The notes below the pieces were generated by a model. It did not search any database, was not told the DNA's origin, and saw nothing but the letters and a program-made list of their open reading frames with translations. Made by a program: the position numbers and the translations under genes. Of a DNA stretch of 16,316 nt, positions 1-8,597 are shown piece after piece. The DNA comes from Brevundimonas sp. Its GTDB lineage: Bacteria; Pseudomonadota; Alphaproteobacteria; Caulobacterales; Caulobacteraceae. The stretch covers positions 1-16,316 of the forward strand of contig JAVHYH010000049.1 in the NCBI GenBank assembly GCA_031119155.1, read 5' to 3'. The stretch's first letter is position 1. Each line of letters opens with the position of its first letter.

Positions 1-1
1 G

Positions 2-328
2 CTGGTGTCCGAGATCGCCGCCTCGGCGCAGGAACAGGCGACCGGGCTGCAGCAGGTCAATACCGCGGTGAACCAGATGGACCAGGTCACCCAGCAGAAC
101 GCCGCCATGGTCGAGGAATCGACCGCCGCCAGCCATTCGCTGTCGCAGGAGGCCGAGGTGCTGGCCGGTTCGGTGTCACGCTTCCGCATCGGCGATGCGC
201 CGCAGGCGGCCGCCGCTCCGGCGTCGCGTCCCGTGCGTCACGCGCCGGTGACGCAGATGAAGACGGTCGGGTCCGGCGGCGCGGCGCTGAAGTCGCATCC
301 GGCGGAAGACGGCTGGGAAGAGTTCTGA
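2..328 (+). CDS. Methyl-accepting chemotaxis protein, C-terminal part (5' end outside window)
   Basis: This is the last ~108 residues of a chemoreceptor whose beginning lies left of the window. The first ~60 residues are the conserved tail of the cytoplasmic signalling coiled coil: IAASAQEQATGLQQVN, then QMDQVTQQNAAMVEES, a helix that in this family carries methylatable Glu/Gln residues. A flexible Ala/Pro-rich linker follows, and the protein ends in GWEEF. An aromatic-acidic C-terminal motif of this type (NWETF in enterobacterial receptors) is a docking site for CheR and CheB, so this is probably an adaptation-competent receptor. Sensory domain, ligand and membrane topology cannot be judged because they are outside the window. 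The gene is followed by a strong hairpin and converges on the L,D-transpeptidase-like gene. Family assignment is secure; receptor identity is unknown. Confidence 0.93.
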   Translation: MVSEIAASAQEQATGLQQVNTAVNQMDQVTQQNAAMVEESTAASHSLSQEAEVLAGSVSRFRIGDAPQAAAAPASRPVRHAPVTQMKTVGSGGAALKSHPAEDGWEEF

Positions 329-357
329 GGCCTGAGGACAGGCTGAGGCGAAATCAG

Positions 358-388
358 GGGCCGGGCTGGATGACGTCCAGCCCGGCCC
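358..388. terminator. Strong terminator-like hairpin between convergent genes
   Basis: A perfect 13-bp inverted repeat (358-370 with 376-388) with a 5-base loop sits between the stop codons of the chemoreceptor (328) and the convergent L,D-transpeptidase-like gene (396). The stem is almost all G and C. Only a short T-poor stretch follows on either strand, so it is not a textbook intrinsic terminator, but its position and symmetry fit a bidirectional terminator for both genes. Confidence 0.75.
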
Positions 389-395
389 TTGTGAT

Positions 396-1112
396 TCAGG
401 CCCAGGCGAACAACAGGCGGCCCTCGCCCATGCGCTCGCGCAGGCGGGGCAGGTCGGTGTGGGCGACCGAGAAGCAACCGTAGCTGCGGCCCAGCTTGCC
501 CTCGCGGGCGAGGAAGGCCGGGTCGGCATAGTCGGCGCCGTGGATGATGATGGCGCGCTCGCGGGCGTTGTTGTTGGTGTACTCCAGCCCGTCCAGCAGG
601 ACGTTCGGGCCCTGCTGCGAGCCCCAGCTGGCGCCGGCGGTGGCGAAGGCGCCGACCGAGGACTTGTAGCTGTCCGGGGTGTTGGAGAAGGTCTTCGCGT
701 AGCCGGAGTGGTCCGGGTCAGACCCGCGACCGTGGCAGGTGCGCATCAGGGTGATCTCGCCGCCGGCCAGATCGACCTCGTAGAGGCGCTCGTCGCCCGA
801 GAATTTGGTGAAGTCGACCAGATACATGCGGTCGCGCTGGGTGATCTTGTGGCCGTGGATGTCCATAGCGGCGAGGGCGCGTTCCATCAGTTCGGGACGG
901 ACCTGGCCGCGCGGATCGAGCAGACGGGTGGAGTTCAGCCGGGCGGTGATGGCCTCGGGCTCGGCGGCGACCACGATCTGCGGGGCCGGAACCGGCGTGG
1001 CCTGGGCGGTGGTCACCGGGGCCAAAGCGGTCGGCCGGGTGGCCGCAGCGGAGGCGCAACCCGACAGAAGCGCCGCGCCGCCCAGAATGAATCCACGTCT
1101 TGCAAGCCGCAT
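396..1112 (-). CDS. Tat-type lipoprotein with murein L,D-transpeptidase-like (YkuD_2) domain
   Basis: The 238-residue protein starts MRLARRGFILGG and reaches LLSGC at Cys19. This combines a twin-arginine signal with a lipobox, so it is probably exported by Tat and lipid-anchored in the envelope. After a Pro/Ala-rich linker (about 25-50), the C-terminal half carries the YkuD_2 signature: His191 in IIIHGADY, then GRSYGCFSVAH with the likely catalytic Cys213. Related L,D-transpeptidase domains remodel peptidoglycan cross-links or attach ligands to peptidoglycan. For this subfamily the activity is inferred from the conserved His/Cys pair and I know of no firm substrate. The start at 1112 is preceded by GAGGGGCG, a good ribosome-binding site, and fits the signal peptide. 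The frame stays open far upstream, but that stretch is antisense to the amidohydrolase gene and is not coding. The gene is monocistronic and divergent from the amidohydrolase. Confidence 0.88.
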   Translation of the reverse strand: MRLARRGFILGGAALLSGCASAAATRPTALAPVTTAQATPVPAPQIVVAAEPEAITARLNSTRLLDPRGQVRPELMERALAAMDIHGHKITQRDRMYLVDFTKFSGDERLYEVDLAGGEITLMRTCHGRGSDPDHSGYAKTFSNTPDSYKSSVGAFATAGASWGSQQGPNVLLDGLEYTNNNARERAIIIHGADYADPAFLAREGKLGRSYGCFSVAHTDLPRLRERMGEGRLLFAWA

Positions 1113-1184
1113 GCGACGCCCCTCGCACGTTTCACAGGAAGTGACGGGTTGTTTCAAAACGGGGGAACGCTGGCAACCTGAGCC

Positions 1185-1212
1185 TTGGCTCCGGGCCGTG
1201 GACAGGTACAGT
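1185..1212 (+). promoter_or_regulatory. Candidate sigma-70-type promoter of the amidohydrolase gene
   Basis: TTGGCT (1185-1190) and TACAGT (1207-1212) are separated by 16 bases. They would place transcription start around 1219, about 20 bases before the ATG at 1239, with the ribosome-binding site AGGGAGGA (1228-1235) in between. The match is by eye; no similarly good promoter was found for the divergent gene. Confidence 0.4.
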
Positions 1213-1238
1213 GAAGCGGGGACGACAGGGAGGATCTG

Positions 1239-2555
1239 ATGAAAAGCATCACAGGAATGATGGCGGCTTTGGTCGCATGCGTGGCCACAAGCGTCGCGGC
1301 GCAAACGCCCGCGAGCCCGTCTGTTTCGCCCGAGGCGGGAACGACGTTCGTTCAAGTGGGGCGACTTCTGGCCGACCCGTCGACCGGCGTTGTGCAGCGC
1401 GATAAAACTCTCGTGATCAGAGGGAACCAGGTCGTCGATATCCGCGACGGCTTCGTCGGCGAGGGCCGGATCGTCGATTTGCGGGACGCCTTCGTGCTGC
1501 CCGGACTGATCGACAGCCATGTCCATCTGACCGGCGAACAGAACCCCAATTCCCGTCTGGAAGGGGTGACCCAGTCCAATGCGGATCAGGCCTTCGTCGG
1601 CGCGCGGTACGCGCTGCGGACGCTGGAGGCGGGCTTCACCACGGTGGCCGATCTGGGCGCGACGAACGAGTCGATCTTCGCCCTGCGCGACGCGGTGCGG
1701 CGCGGCGACGTGCCCGGCCCGCGCATCATCGCCTCGGGCGAGGCGGTGTCGATTCACGGCGGCCATGGCGACGTGAACGGCTATCGCGACGACATCATGC
1801 ACATGTTCACCGGCGAGAGCATCTGCTCCGGTCCGGAGGATTGCATGCGCGCGGTGCGGCTGCAGGTGCGGGCGGGCGCGGACATCATCAAGATCACGGC
1901 CACCGGCGGCGTGCTGTCGAACACAGCGGCCGGTCTGGGCCAGCAGTTCTCGGACGCCGAACTGGCCGCCATCGTGGACTCCGCGCACCGGATGGGGCGG
2001 CAGGTCACGGCCCATGCCCACGGCGGCGACGGCATCAACAGCTTCCTGCGCGCGGGCGGCGACTCGATCGAGCACGGCACCTATCTGGACGCCGAGTCGA
2101 TCCGGCTGATGCGGCGTGACGGCGTCTATCTGGTGCCGACCCTGATGGCCGGCGACTTCGTGGCCCGGATCGCCTCGAGCCCCGACAATTTCTTCACGCC
2201 CGCCCAGACGGCCAAGGCCCTGCAGGCCGGGCCGCTGATGCTGGACATGGCGCGACGGGCGCATGAGGGCGGCGTCCGCATCGCCTTCGGCACCGACAGC
2301 GGCGTCTCTGCCCATGGCGACAACGCCGGAGAGTTCGTCCTGCTGGTGCGGGCGGGACTGACGCCGCTGGAGGCGATCCAGACGGCGACGGTCCATGCGG
2401 CGGCGCACCTGCGCATCTCGGATCAGGCCGGAAAGATCGCGGTCGGCATGCCCGCCGACCTGATCGCGGTGGACGGCGATCCGCTGACGGACGTTGCCGA
2501 ACTGCTGGACGTCGACTTCGTGATGAAGGGCGGGGTGGTTTACCGGGAGGAGTAG
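1239..2555 (+). CDS. Secreted metal-dependent amidohydrolase (Xaa-Pro/Xaa-Arg dipeptidase-like)
   Basis: The 438-residue protein belongs to the amidohydrolase superfamily, in the imidazolonepropionase/prolidase-like branch. A cleavable signal peptide is visible (residues 1-21, ending ATSVAA). The binuclear metal site reads in order: DSHVH (His94, His96), Lys218 in IIKITATGG (the usual carboxylated bridging lysine), His259 in TAHAHGGD, His279 in SIEHGTY and Asp353 in AFGTDSGV. The small beta-sandwich flanking the barrel is seen in the N-terminal VIRGNQVVDI and the C-terminal GMPADLIAVDGDPL. Characterised members of this branch, including one from Caulobacter, cleave dipeptides with C-terminal Pro or Arg/Lys. 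The exact substrate here is inference. The start has an excellent ribosome-binding site at 1228-1235. The 3' end overlaps the convergent lpxK by 16 bases. Confidence 0.9.
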   Translation: MKSITGMMAALVACVATSVAAQTPASPSVSPEAGTTFVQVGRLLADPSTGVVQRDKTLVIRGNQVVDIRDGFVGEGRIVDLRDAFVLPGLIDSHVHLTGEQNPNSRLEGVTQSNADQAFVGARYALRTLEAGFTTVADLGATNESIFALRDAVRRGDVPGPRIIASGEAVSIHGGHGDVNGYRDDIMHMFTGESICSGPEDCMRAVRLQVRAGADIIKITATGGVLSNTAAGLGQQFSDAELAAIVDSAHRMGRQVTAHAHGGDGINSFLRAGGDSIEHGTYLDAESIRLMRRDGVYLVPTLMAGDFVARIASSPDNFFTPAQTAKALQAGPLMLDMARRAHEGGVRIAFGTDSGVSAHGDNAGEFVLLVRAGLTPLEAIQTATVHAAAHLRISDQAGKIAVGMPADLIAVDGDPLTDVAELLDVDFVMKGGVVYREE

Positions 2556-3574
2556 AGTTCCTCCCCCTTGGGGGAGGAATTGCTGAGCAGGTCCACAAAC
2601 CCCGCCTCGTCCTCGAACGTCGCCTTCACCGGCCAGCTGACCACGCGGGCGCGCCAGTCGGGGGGCAGTCGGGACCAGTCCTTTTCGGTGGTCACCAAGG
2701 TCGCGCCGAACATCTCCGCGCGGTCGGCGAGGAAGCGCAGGTCTTCCTCCTTGAAGGCGGCATGGTCGGGGAAGGGGGCGAAGTCGGCCAGTTCGCCGCC
2801 CGCGGCCTTGAGCGAACGCTCGACCTTCCACGGCTTGGCGATGCCGGCGAAGCCCACCAGAGGGCCGGACGGCGGCGGACCGGCGGGTTCGAGGCGGGCG
2901 ATGAAGACGGGCAGGGCGCCGAAGGTCTCCAGCAATTCCTCATCCGGTTCAGCCAGATCGGACGGCATCAGGATGACCACGGCGTCGGCGCGGGCCAGAC
3001 CGGCCTTGAGCGGTTCGCGCATGGGACCGGACGGGAAGACCGAGCCGTCGCCGAAGGGCCATTCGTCGTCGCGGGTCTCGCCGTCCACGATGATCAGGCT
3101 GAGGGTCTTCTTCAGCGCCGGGTTCTGATGGCCGTCGTCCAGCACCAGCGCCTGCGCGCCCTCCGCGGCGGCGGCCTTCGCCCCGGCGACGCGGTCGCGG
3201 GAAATCCAGGCGGGGCTGTCCAGCGCCAGCATCAGGGGTTCGTCACCGACGTCGGCGGCGGTGTGGGTGCTCAGGTCCACGCGAACCGGCCCCTCAAGCT
3301 TGCCGCCATAGCCGCGCGACAGGGCCTGTGCGTCGACGCCCGACTGGCGCAGCAGGCGCAGGACTTCGCGGGCGACGGGCGTCTTGCCCGAGCCGCCGAC
3401 GGTCAGATTGCCGATGGAGATGACCGGCACGCCCGGATCGACCGGACTGGCGCGGGCGATGCGACTGGCGGTGACGCCGGCCCAGATCCACGAGACGGGC
3501 TTGAGCAACATGCGCGTCATGGCCGCCGACTTGCGGTCGCGCAGATACCACCATTTGGGCGTGCTGAGGCTCAT
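2540..3574 (-). CDS. lpxK: Tetraacyldisaccharide 4'-kinase (lipid A biosynthesis)
   Basis: LpxK transfers the gamma-phosphate of ATP to the 4' position of the tetraacylated disaccharide precursor to make lipid IVA, at the cytoplasmic face of the inner membrane. The 344-residue protein has the family's P-loop GNLTVGGSGKTP (55-66) after a hydrophobic membrane-associated N-terminus, then LSRGYGG (86-92) and LVLDDGHQN (about 143-151), the LpxK DDG(Y/F/H)Q motif. The length is normal. The start MSLSTPKWWYL is fixed by an ATGA overlap with the waaA stop; the frame is open further upstream but only inside waaA. The C-terminal tail NSSPKGEELYSSR is encoded by the palindrome at 2558-2579 and looks like an extension after the natural end of the fold (DLLSN). 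It is the last gene of the lipid A operon. Confidence 0.96.
   Translation of the reverse strand: MSLSTPKWWYLRDRKSAAMTRMLLKPVSWIWAGVTASRIARASPVDPGVPVISIGNLTVGGSGKTPVAREVLRLLRQSGVDAQALSRGYGGKLEGPVRVDLSTHTAADVGDEPLMLALDSPAWISRDRVAGAKAAAAEGAQALVLDDGHQNPALKKTLSLIIVDGETRDDEWPFGDGSVFPSGPMREPLKAGLARADAVVILMPSDLAEPDEELLETFGALPVFIARLEPAGPPPSGPLVGFAGIAKPWKVERSLKAAGGELADFAPFPDHAAFKEEDLRFLADRAEMFGATLVTTEKDWSRLPPDWRARVVSWPVKATFEDEAGFVDLLSNSSPKGEELYSSR
2558..2579. terminator. Perfect palindromic hairpin at the convergent ends of the amidohydrolase gene and lpxK
   Basis: Ten bases (2558-2567, TTCCTCCCCC) are exactly mirrored at 2570-2579 (GGGGGAGGAA) around a 2-base centre. It begins 3 bases after the amidohydrolase stop, where it can act as a terminator-like hairpin. 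It also lies inside the last codons of lpxK on the other strand, where it encodes SSPKGEE. Its compact shape resembles a small dispersed palindromic repeat, but only one copy is present in this window. Confidence 0.6.
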
Positions 3575-4863
3575 CGGCGCGTCCGGGGCGGTGGCGGCAA
3601 CAGGGGCTGCAGGCTGTCGATCAGCCGTTCGAGGCCCGAGCCGGCCTCGGCGGCGGCGCGGCGGCCGCGATCGCCCATGGCGCGGGCGGCCTTGTCGTCG
3701 GACAGCAGGGGCACGAGCACGCCGGGCAGGTCCCACGGGGCGGAGACGATCCGCAGCCCGCCCGCCTCGACCAGCGCCTCGGTGACGGCGGCCCAGTTGG
3801 TCATGTCGGGTCCGGTGACGGCAGGCTTGCCCAGCCGCGCGGGCTCCAACGGGTTGTGGCCGCCGACCGGAGGCTTCTCCAGCGCGGCGGAGAAGCTGCC
3901 GCCCATGACGACGACATCGGCGAGACGCAGGAACAGGCCCATCTCGCCCAGGGTGTCGGCGACATAGAGGTCGGTGTCGCCGTCCGGCTGGCGGCCCTGA
4001 GAGCGCAGGGCGAAGCGGTAGCCGTCGCGGGTCAGGGCGGCGGCGATGGCGGCGCTGCGCTCCGGATGGCGGGGGATGAGGATCAGGCAGAGCCGGTCGG
4101 TCAGCTTGTCCAGCGCGCGGACGATGGCGATCTCCTCGCCGTCGTGGGTGCTGGCGGCCACGACCACGGGCCGGTCGCCGATCGCGGCGCTGAGTCTGGT
4201 GAAGGCCGCGCCGTCATGGGGCGGGGCGTCGCCCGCCAGTTTCAGGTTCACATGGCCGTCGATGCGGGCGCCGAGGCTTTCCAGCCGGTCGGCGGACACG
4301 CCGTCCTGCGGCAGGACCACATCAAAGGCCGACAGGATCTTCCGCGCCGCGCCGGGGAAGCGCCGCCAGCCGGCGACGGTATTTTCGGTGATGCGGGCGC
4401 TGGCCAGCACCAGTTTCACACCGCGCCGGTGCGATTCCAGGATCAGGTTCGGCCACAGCTCGCTTTCGACGAAGACGCCGACGACGGGCTTCCACTTCGT
4501 CAGGAAGGCGTCGACCGCGCCGGGCGTATCGACCGGGGCGAACTGGTGGATCACGCCGTCGGGCAGGCGGCGGGCCAGCAGGTTGGCGGACGTCAGGGTG
4601 CCGGAGGTGACGAGGATGTTCAGGTCGGGCCGCGCCGCGCGCAGCCGCTCGACCACGGGCAGCAGGGACAGGGTCTCGCCCACACTGACGCCATGCAGCC
4701 AGACGATCTCGCCGTCCGGACGGGGCGTGCGGGTCAGGCCGAGGCGTTCATCGACCCGGACCGGGTCTTCCTTGCCCTTCTTGGCGCGCGCGTCGAGCAG
4801 GCGGGGGGCGAGGGGCTCCAGCGCCTTGGTCAGGAGCCGGTAGAGGATCAGGGCGGGGCTCAA
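3571..4863 (-). CDS. waaA: 3-deoxy-D-manno-octulosonic acid (Kdo) transferase
   Basis: WaaA (KdtA, glycosyltransferase family 30) transfers Kdo from CMP-Kdo to lipid IVA on the cytoplasmic side of the inner membrane. The 430-residue length is normal. Visible features are the N-terminal anchor ALILYRLLTKALEPLAP, the WLHGVSVGE motif with the likely catalytic base Glu63, the linker VFVESELWPN, the second Rossmann domain with ASTHDGEE and LILIPRHPER, and the VMGGSF and GGHNPLEPA nucleotide-sugar site. The only plausible start is a TTG at 4863, which gives the family's normal N-terminus; no in-frame ATG or GTG lies close enough. The TTG is 2 bases after the stop of the preceding gene, and the end overlaps lpxK as ATGA, so translation is probably coupled on both sides. 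The number of Kdo residues added cannot be read from the sequence. Confidence 0.96.
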   Translation of the reverse strand: MSPALILYRLLTKALEPLAPRLLDARAKKGKEDPVRVDERLGLTRTPRPDGEIVWLHGVSVGETLSLLPVVERLRAARPDLNILVTSGTLTSANLLARRLPDGVIHQFAPVDTPGAVDAFLTKWKPVVGVFVESELWPNLILESHRRGVKLVLASARITENTVAGWRRFPGAARKILSAFDVVLPQDGVSADRLESLGARIDGHVNLKLAGDAPPHDGAAFTRLSAAIGDRPVVVAASTHDGEEIAIVRALDKLTDRLCLILIPRHPERSAAIAAALTRDGYRFALRSQGRQPDGDTDLYVADTLGEMGLFLRLADVVVMGGSFSAALEKPPVGGHNPLEPARLGKPAVTGPDMTNWAAVTEALVEAGGLRIVSAPWDLPGVLVPLLSDDKAARAMGDRGRRAAAEAGSGLERLIDSLQPLLPPPPRTRR

Positions 4864-4865
4864 GG

Positions 4866-5548
4866 TCAGACCCGCTTCAGGCCGGTGATGGCGTCGGCCT
4901 CGGCCTCCACCGCGTTCAGTCGTTCGGTCCAGGCGGCGGCGACATCGGCCATGTCCGCGCCCTCGGGGTAGTCGGCGACATCCCAGACGATGGCGCCCTT
5001 GCCGAAGGGCAGGGGCAGGACGGCCTTGTCCCAGCTGTTCAGCCGGATGGCCGGATTGCAGCTGAGGCCGATGAACAGGGCGGGGGCGCCCGAAATCTTG
5101 GCCAGCATCGGCAGGCCCTCGGCCATGTGGCGCGCCGGGCCGCGCGGGCCGTCGGGGGTGATGGCCAGACCGCCGACCTTGAGCTGCTTGAGCCCGTCAC
5201 GCAGGGCCTGGGTGCCGCCCTTGGACGCCTTGGCCTTGTCCTTGTTGGCCGAGGAGCCGCGCACGGCGGGGAAGCCCTGTTGCGCCACGGCGCGGGCGAT
5301 GAACTCGCCGTCGGCGCTGAGCGAGATCAGGGCCTTGGCGGGCGTAGCGCGGTCCAGAGGCCAGCAGGCGGGGCTGAGGGCGATGCGCGAATGCCAGAAG
5401 ACGGCCAGCACGCCGCCGCCCTGTTTCCACACCGCCTCGGCCGCGCCCTCGTTCTGGTGGGTCCAGCGGATGGTGGCGAAACAGAATTGCATCCATTTCG
5501 CCAGCACCCAGGCGAGGGCCGACTGGATGATCGGGTTGCGGAGGGGTC

Positions 5549-5552
<4 letters not shown>
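4866..5552 (-). CDS. DUF374 lysophospholipid acyltransferase-family protein
   Basis: The 228-residue protein matches the DUF374 family, distantly related to PlsC/LPLAT acyltransferases. Visible signatures are a hydrophobic N-terminal segment (about 8-28), VFWHSRIAL (the acyltransferase-like histidine block), ISLSADGEFIARAV, a GFPAVRGSS block and ITPDGPRGPAR. DUF374 genes often lie beside waaA and lpxK in Alphaproteobacteria, so a role in acylating lipid A or a related envelope lipid is likely. The actual acceptor is unknown to me. The start is a GTG at 5552 that overlaps the msbA stop (GTGA), and the stop is 2 bases before the waaA start, so it sits inside a tightly coupled four-gene operon. 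It is not LpxL/LpxM: the length and motifs differ. Confidence 0.85.
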
Positions 5553-7384
<1,832 letters not shown>

Positions 7385-7386
7385 CG

Positions 7387-7400
7387 GTCCGAGGTCGGAC
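7387..7400 (-). promoter_or_regulatory. Small palindrome directly before the msbA ATG
   Basis: GTCCGA (7387-7392) and TCGGAC (7395-7400) form a perfect 6-bp inverted repeat with a 2-base centre, ending 2 bases before the msbA ATG at 7384. In RNA it would be a small hairpin exactly where a ribosome-binding site should be; in DNA it could be a protein-binding site. If msbA really starts at the upstream TTG codons, it is simply coding sequence. Confidence 0.35.
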
Positions 7401-7482
7401 GACGGGGGCGGGAAGTCAAGCGCCAAGCCCAATCCTTCGGTTGAGGATGACGCGAAGCCTCCGACACTCTATCTCCGCACCC

Positions 7483-8148
7483 ATGTCGTCCTACGATCTC
7501 TCCACCCGCGCCGGCCGCTTCAGGGCGAAGTGGGACTACGTCTGGAAGGACCACGCCTTCCTGCGGCGGTGGTTCATGAACGCCCACTGGCTGGGGCCGG
7601 ATCTTGTGCGGACGAACCAGCCGTCGCCGCGGCAGCTGGCGTACTGGAAGTCGCAGGGGATCAAGACGGTCGTCAATCTGCGCGGGGCGCGCGACGAGGC
7701 CTATTATGCGCTGGAGAAGGACGCCTGTGAGCGGCTGGGGCTGACGCTGATCGATGCGCCGCTGGACAGCCGCGACGCCCCGCAGGCCGATCGCGTGCAC
7801 CGGGCCAAGGCCCTGTTCGAGACGATCGAATATCCGGTGCTGATCCACTGCAAGTCCGGCGCGGACCGGGCCGGGATGATGGCGGTCTTCTATCGCCACT
7901 TCCATCTGGGCGAGCCGATCAGCGAGGCCATCGGCCAGCTGGACAAGAAATACCTGCACCACCGCGAGGGGCTGACCGGGGTGCTGGACTATACGTTGGA
8001 GAAATACCTGAAGGAGGTTGAGCCGACGGGCGTCAGCTTCCTCGATTGGGTGGACAGCCCGGCCTATGACCCCAAAGCCATCCGCGCCGAGTTCAAGGGC
8101 CAGTGGTGGGGGACGCTGCTGACCGAGAAGCTGCTGAAGCGGGAGTAG
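7483..8148 (+). CDS. Tyrosine/dual-specificity phosphatase-family protein
   Basis: The protein, 221 residues from the chosen start, contains the phosphatase signature IHCKSGADRAG with the CX5R loop (nucleophile Cys123, Arg129), preceded by the strand TVVNLRG (62-68). Asp95 or Asp98 in PLDSRDAP is a candidate general acid. This places it in the cysteine-dependent phosphatase superfamily, near the Siw14/Y_phosphatase3-like bacterial proteins, whose substrates can be phosphoproteins, inositol phosphates or sugar phosphates. The substrate here is unknown. It has no signal peptide and is probably cytoplasmic. The start is uncertain: ATG at 7483 begins the conserved-looking MSSYDLSTRAG but has no ribosome-binding site, and an in-frame ATG at 7447 is possible. 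It is divergent from msbA and ends 3 bases from the convergent small gene at 8152. Confidence 0.82.
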   Translation: MSSYDLSTRAGRFRAKWDYVWKDHAFLRRWFMNAHWLGPDLVRTNQPSPRQLAYWKSQGIKTVVNLRGARDEAYYALEKDACERLGLTLIDAPLDSRDAPQADRVHRAKALFETIEYPVLIHCKSGADRAGMMAVFYRHFHLGEPISEAIGQLDKKYLHHREGLTGVLDYTLEKYLKEVEPTGVSFLDWVDSPAYDPKAIRAEFKGQWWGTLLTEKLLKRE

Positions 8149-8151
8149 GGT

Positions 8152-8370
8152 TCAGCCCCAGGGGCCGCGCGGGGTGTCGGACGGCTTGTCCGGGTTCTCC
8201 GCCGCCAGCTCGGCGTCCCGGCGGGCCTTGCGCTCGGCCTCCCAGTTCCGGAACCAGCGGGTCCACGCCAGCTCGTTGCGCATGGAGATGGTCCACAGGA
8301 CCAGCGCCATGAGCATGAAGACCAGGGCGCCGATTTCTTCAAAACCGAGGGTGCGGCCGAACAGGTTCAT
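8152..8370 (-). CDS. Small single-helix membrane protein of unknown function (72 aa)
   Basis: I do not recognise a named family. The protein starts MNLFGRTLGFEEIGALVF. It has one membrane helix (about residues 12-30, IGALVFMLMALVLWTISM), then a strongly charged amphipathic stretch rich in Arg, Glu and Trp (NELAWTRWFRNWEAERKARRD), and an acidic, Pro-rich end. The ATG at 8370 overlaps the stop of the preceding 55-codon gene as ATGA, which argues for translational coupling and fixes the start; the frame is open further upstream but that part belongs to the other gene. The positive-inside rule would put the C-terminal tail in the cytoplasm. It may act with the 55-residue protein as a two-component membrane unit, which is inference. 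Confidence 0.72.
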   Translation of the reverse strand: MNLFGRTLGFEEIGALVFMLMALVLWTISMRNELAWTRWFRNWEAERKARRDAELAAENPDKPSDTPRGPWG

Positions 8371-8534
8371 GAGCGCGGGGTCTCGTCGTTGGCGGGGGAG
8401 ACAGGATCGTTCCACGCCGTGTCGGATTCAAGCGGCGCGTTGCTGCTGGCTGGCTCCGGCTTGCGGCGCACCGCCCAGACGACGATCCCGACGCCGAGGG
8501 CGACGAGGGCCAGAACGATCAGAATGGCTTCCAT
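8367..8534 (-). CDS. Very small membrane protein of unknown function (55 aa)
   Basis: Reading the minus strand from 8534 gives MEAILIVLALVALGVGIVVWAV, then RRKPEP and a hydrophilic Ser/Asp/Asn-rich tail ending NDETPRS: 55 residues and a TGA stop. The first 22 residues form one membrane helix and the following RRK suggests that the tail is cytoplasmic. A near-perfect Shine-Dalgarno sequence, AAGGAGG (8543-8549), lies 8 bases before the ATG. The stop overlaps the start of the 72-residue membrane protein as ATGA. Ribosome-binding site, coupling and hydrophobic pattern together support a real gene despite its size. No family is recognised. An 8-bp inverted repeat places one arm exactly between the ribosome-binding site and the ATG. 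Confidence 0.68.
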   Translation of the reverse strand: MEAILIVLALVALGVGIVVWAVRRKPEPASSNAPLESDTAWNDPVSPANDETPRS

Positions 8535-8580
8535 GCTCGGGCCCTCCTTGCGGCCGTGGCTTCACAGGAAGCGCCCGAGC
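8535..8580 (-). promoter_or_regulatory. Inverted repeat enclosing the ribosome-binding site of the 55-codon gene
   Basis: GCTCGGGC (8535-8542) is perfectly complementary to GCCCGAGC (8573-8580). On the minus-strand transcript the second arm is the exact 8-base spacer between AAGGAGG and the ATG, so the folded form would enclose the ribosome-binding site and hide the start. The loop also contains a 5-bp mini-hairpin (8559-8572, GCTTC-CTGT-GAAGC). It follows the DUF4170 stop by 17 bases and could instead be a leaky terminator of that gene. Confidence 0.4.
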
Positions 8581-8597
8581 GGCCCGGTTCGTTCCGA

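Noticed and set aside
1113..2831. Minus-strand open frame continuing for more than 500 codons upstream of the L,D-transpeptidase-like gene
   Set aside because: It is antisense to the amidohydrolase gene, Arg/Gly/His-rich without domain signatures, and the true start with signal peptide and ribosome-binding site is at 1112. Long antisense frames are expected at this GC content.
2762..4971. Two overlapping ~400-codon plus-strand frames opposite lpxK and waaA
   Set aside because: They are mirror frames of two well-recognised lipid A genes and carry no motifs of their own.
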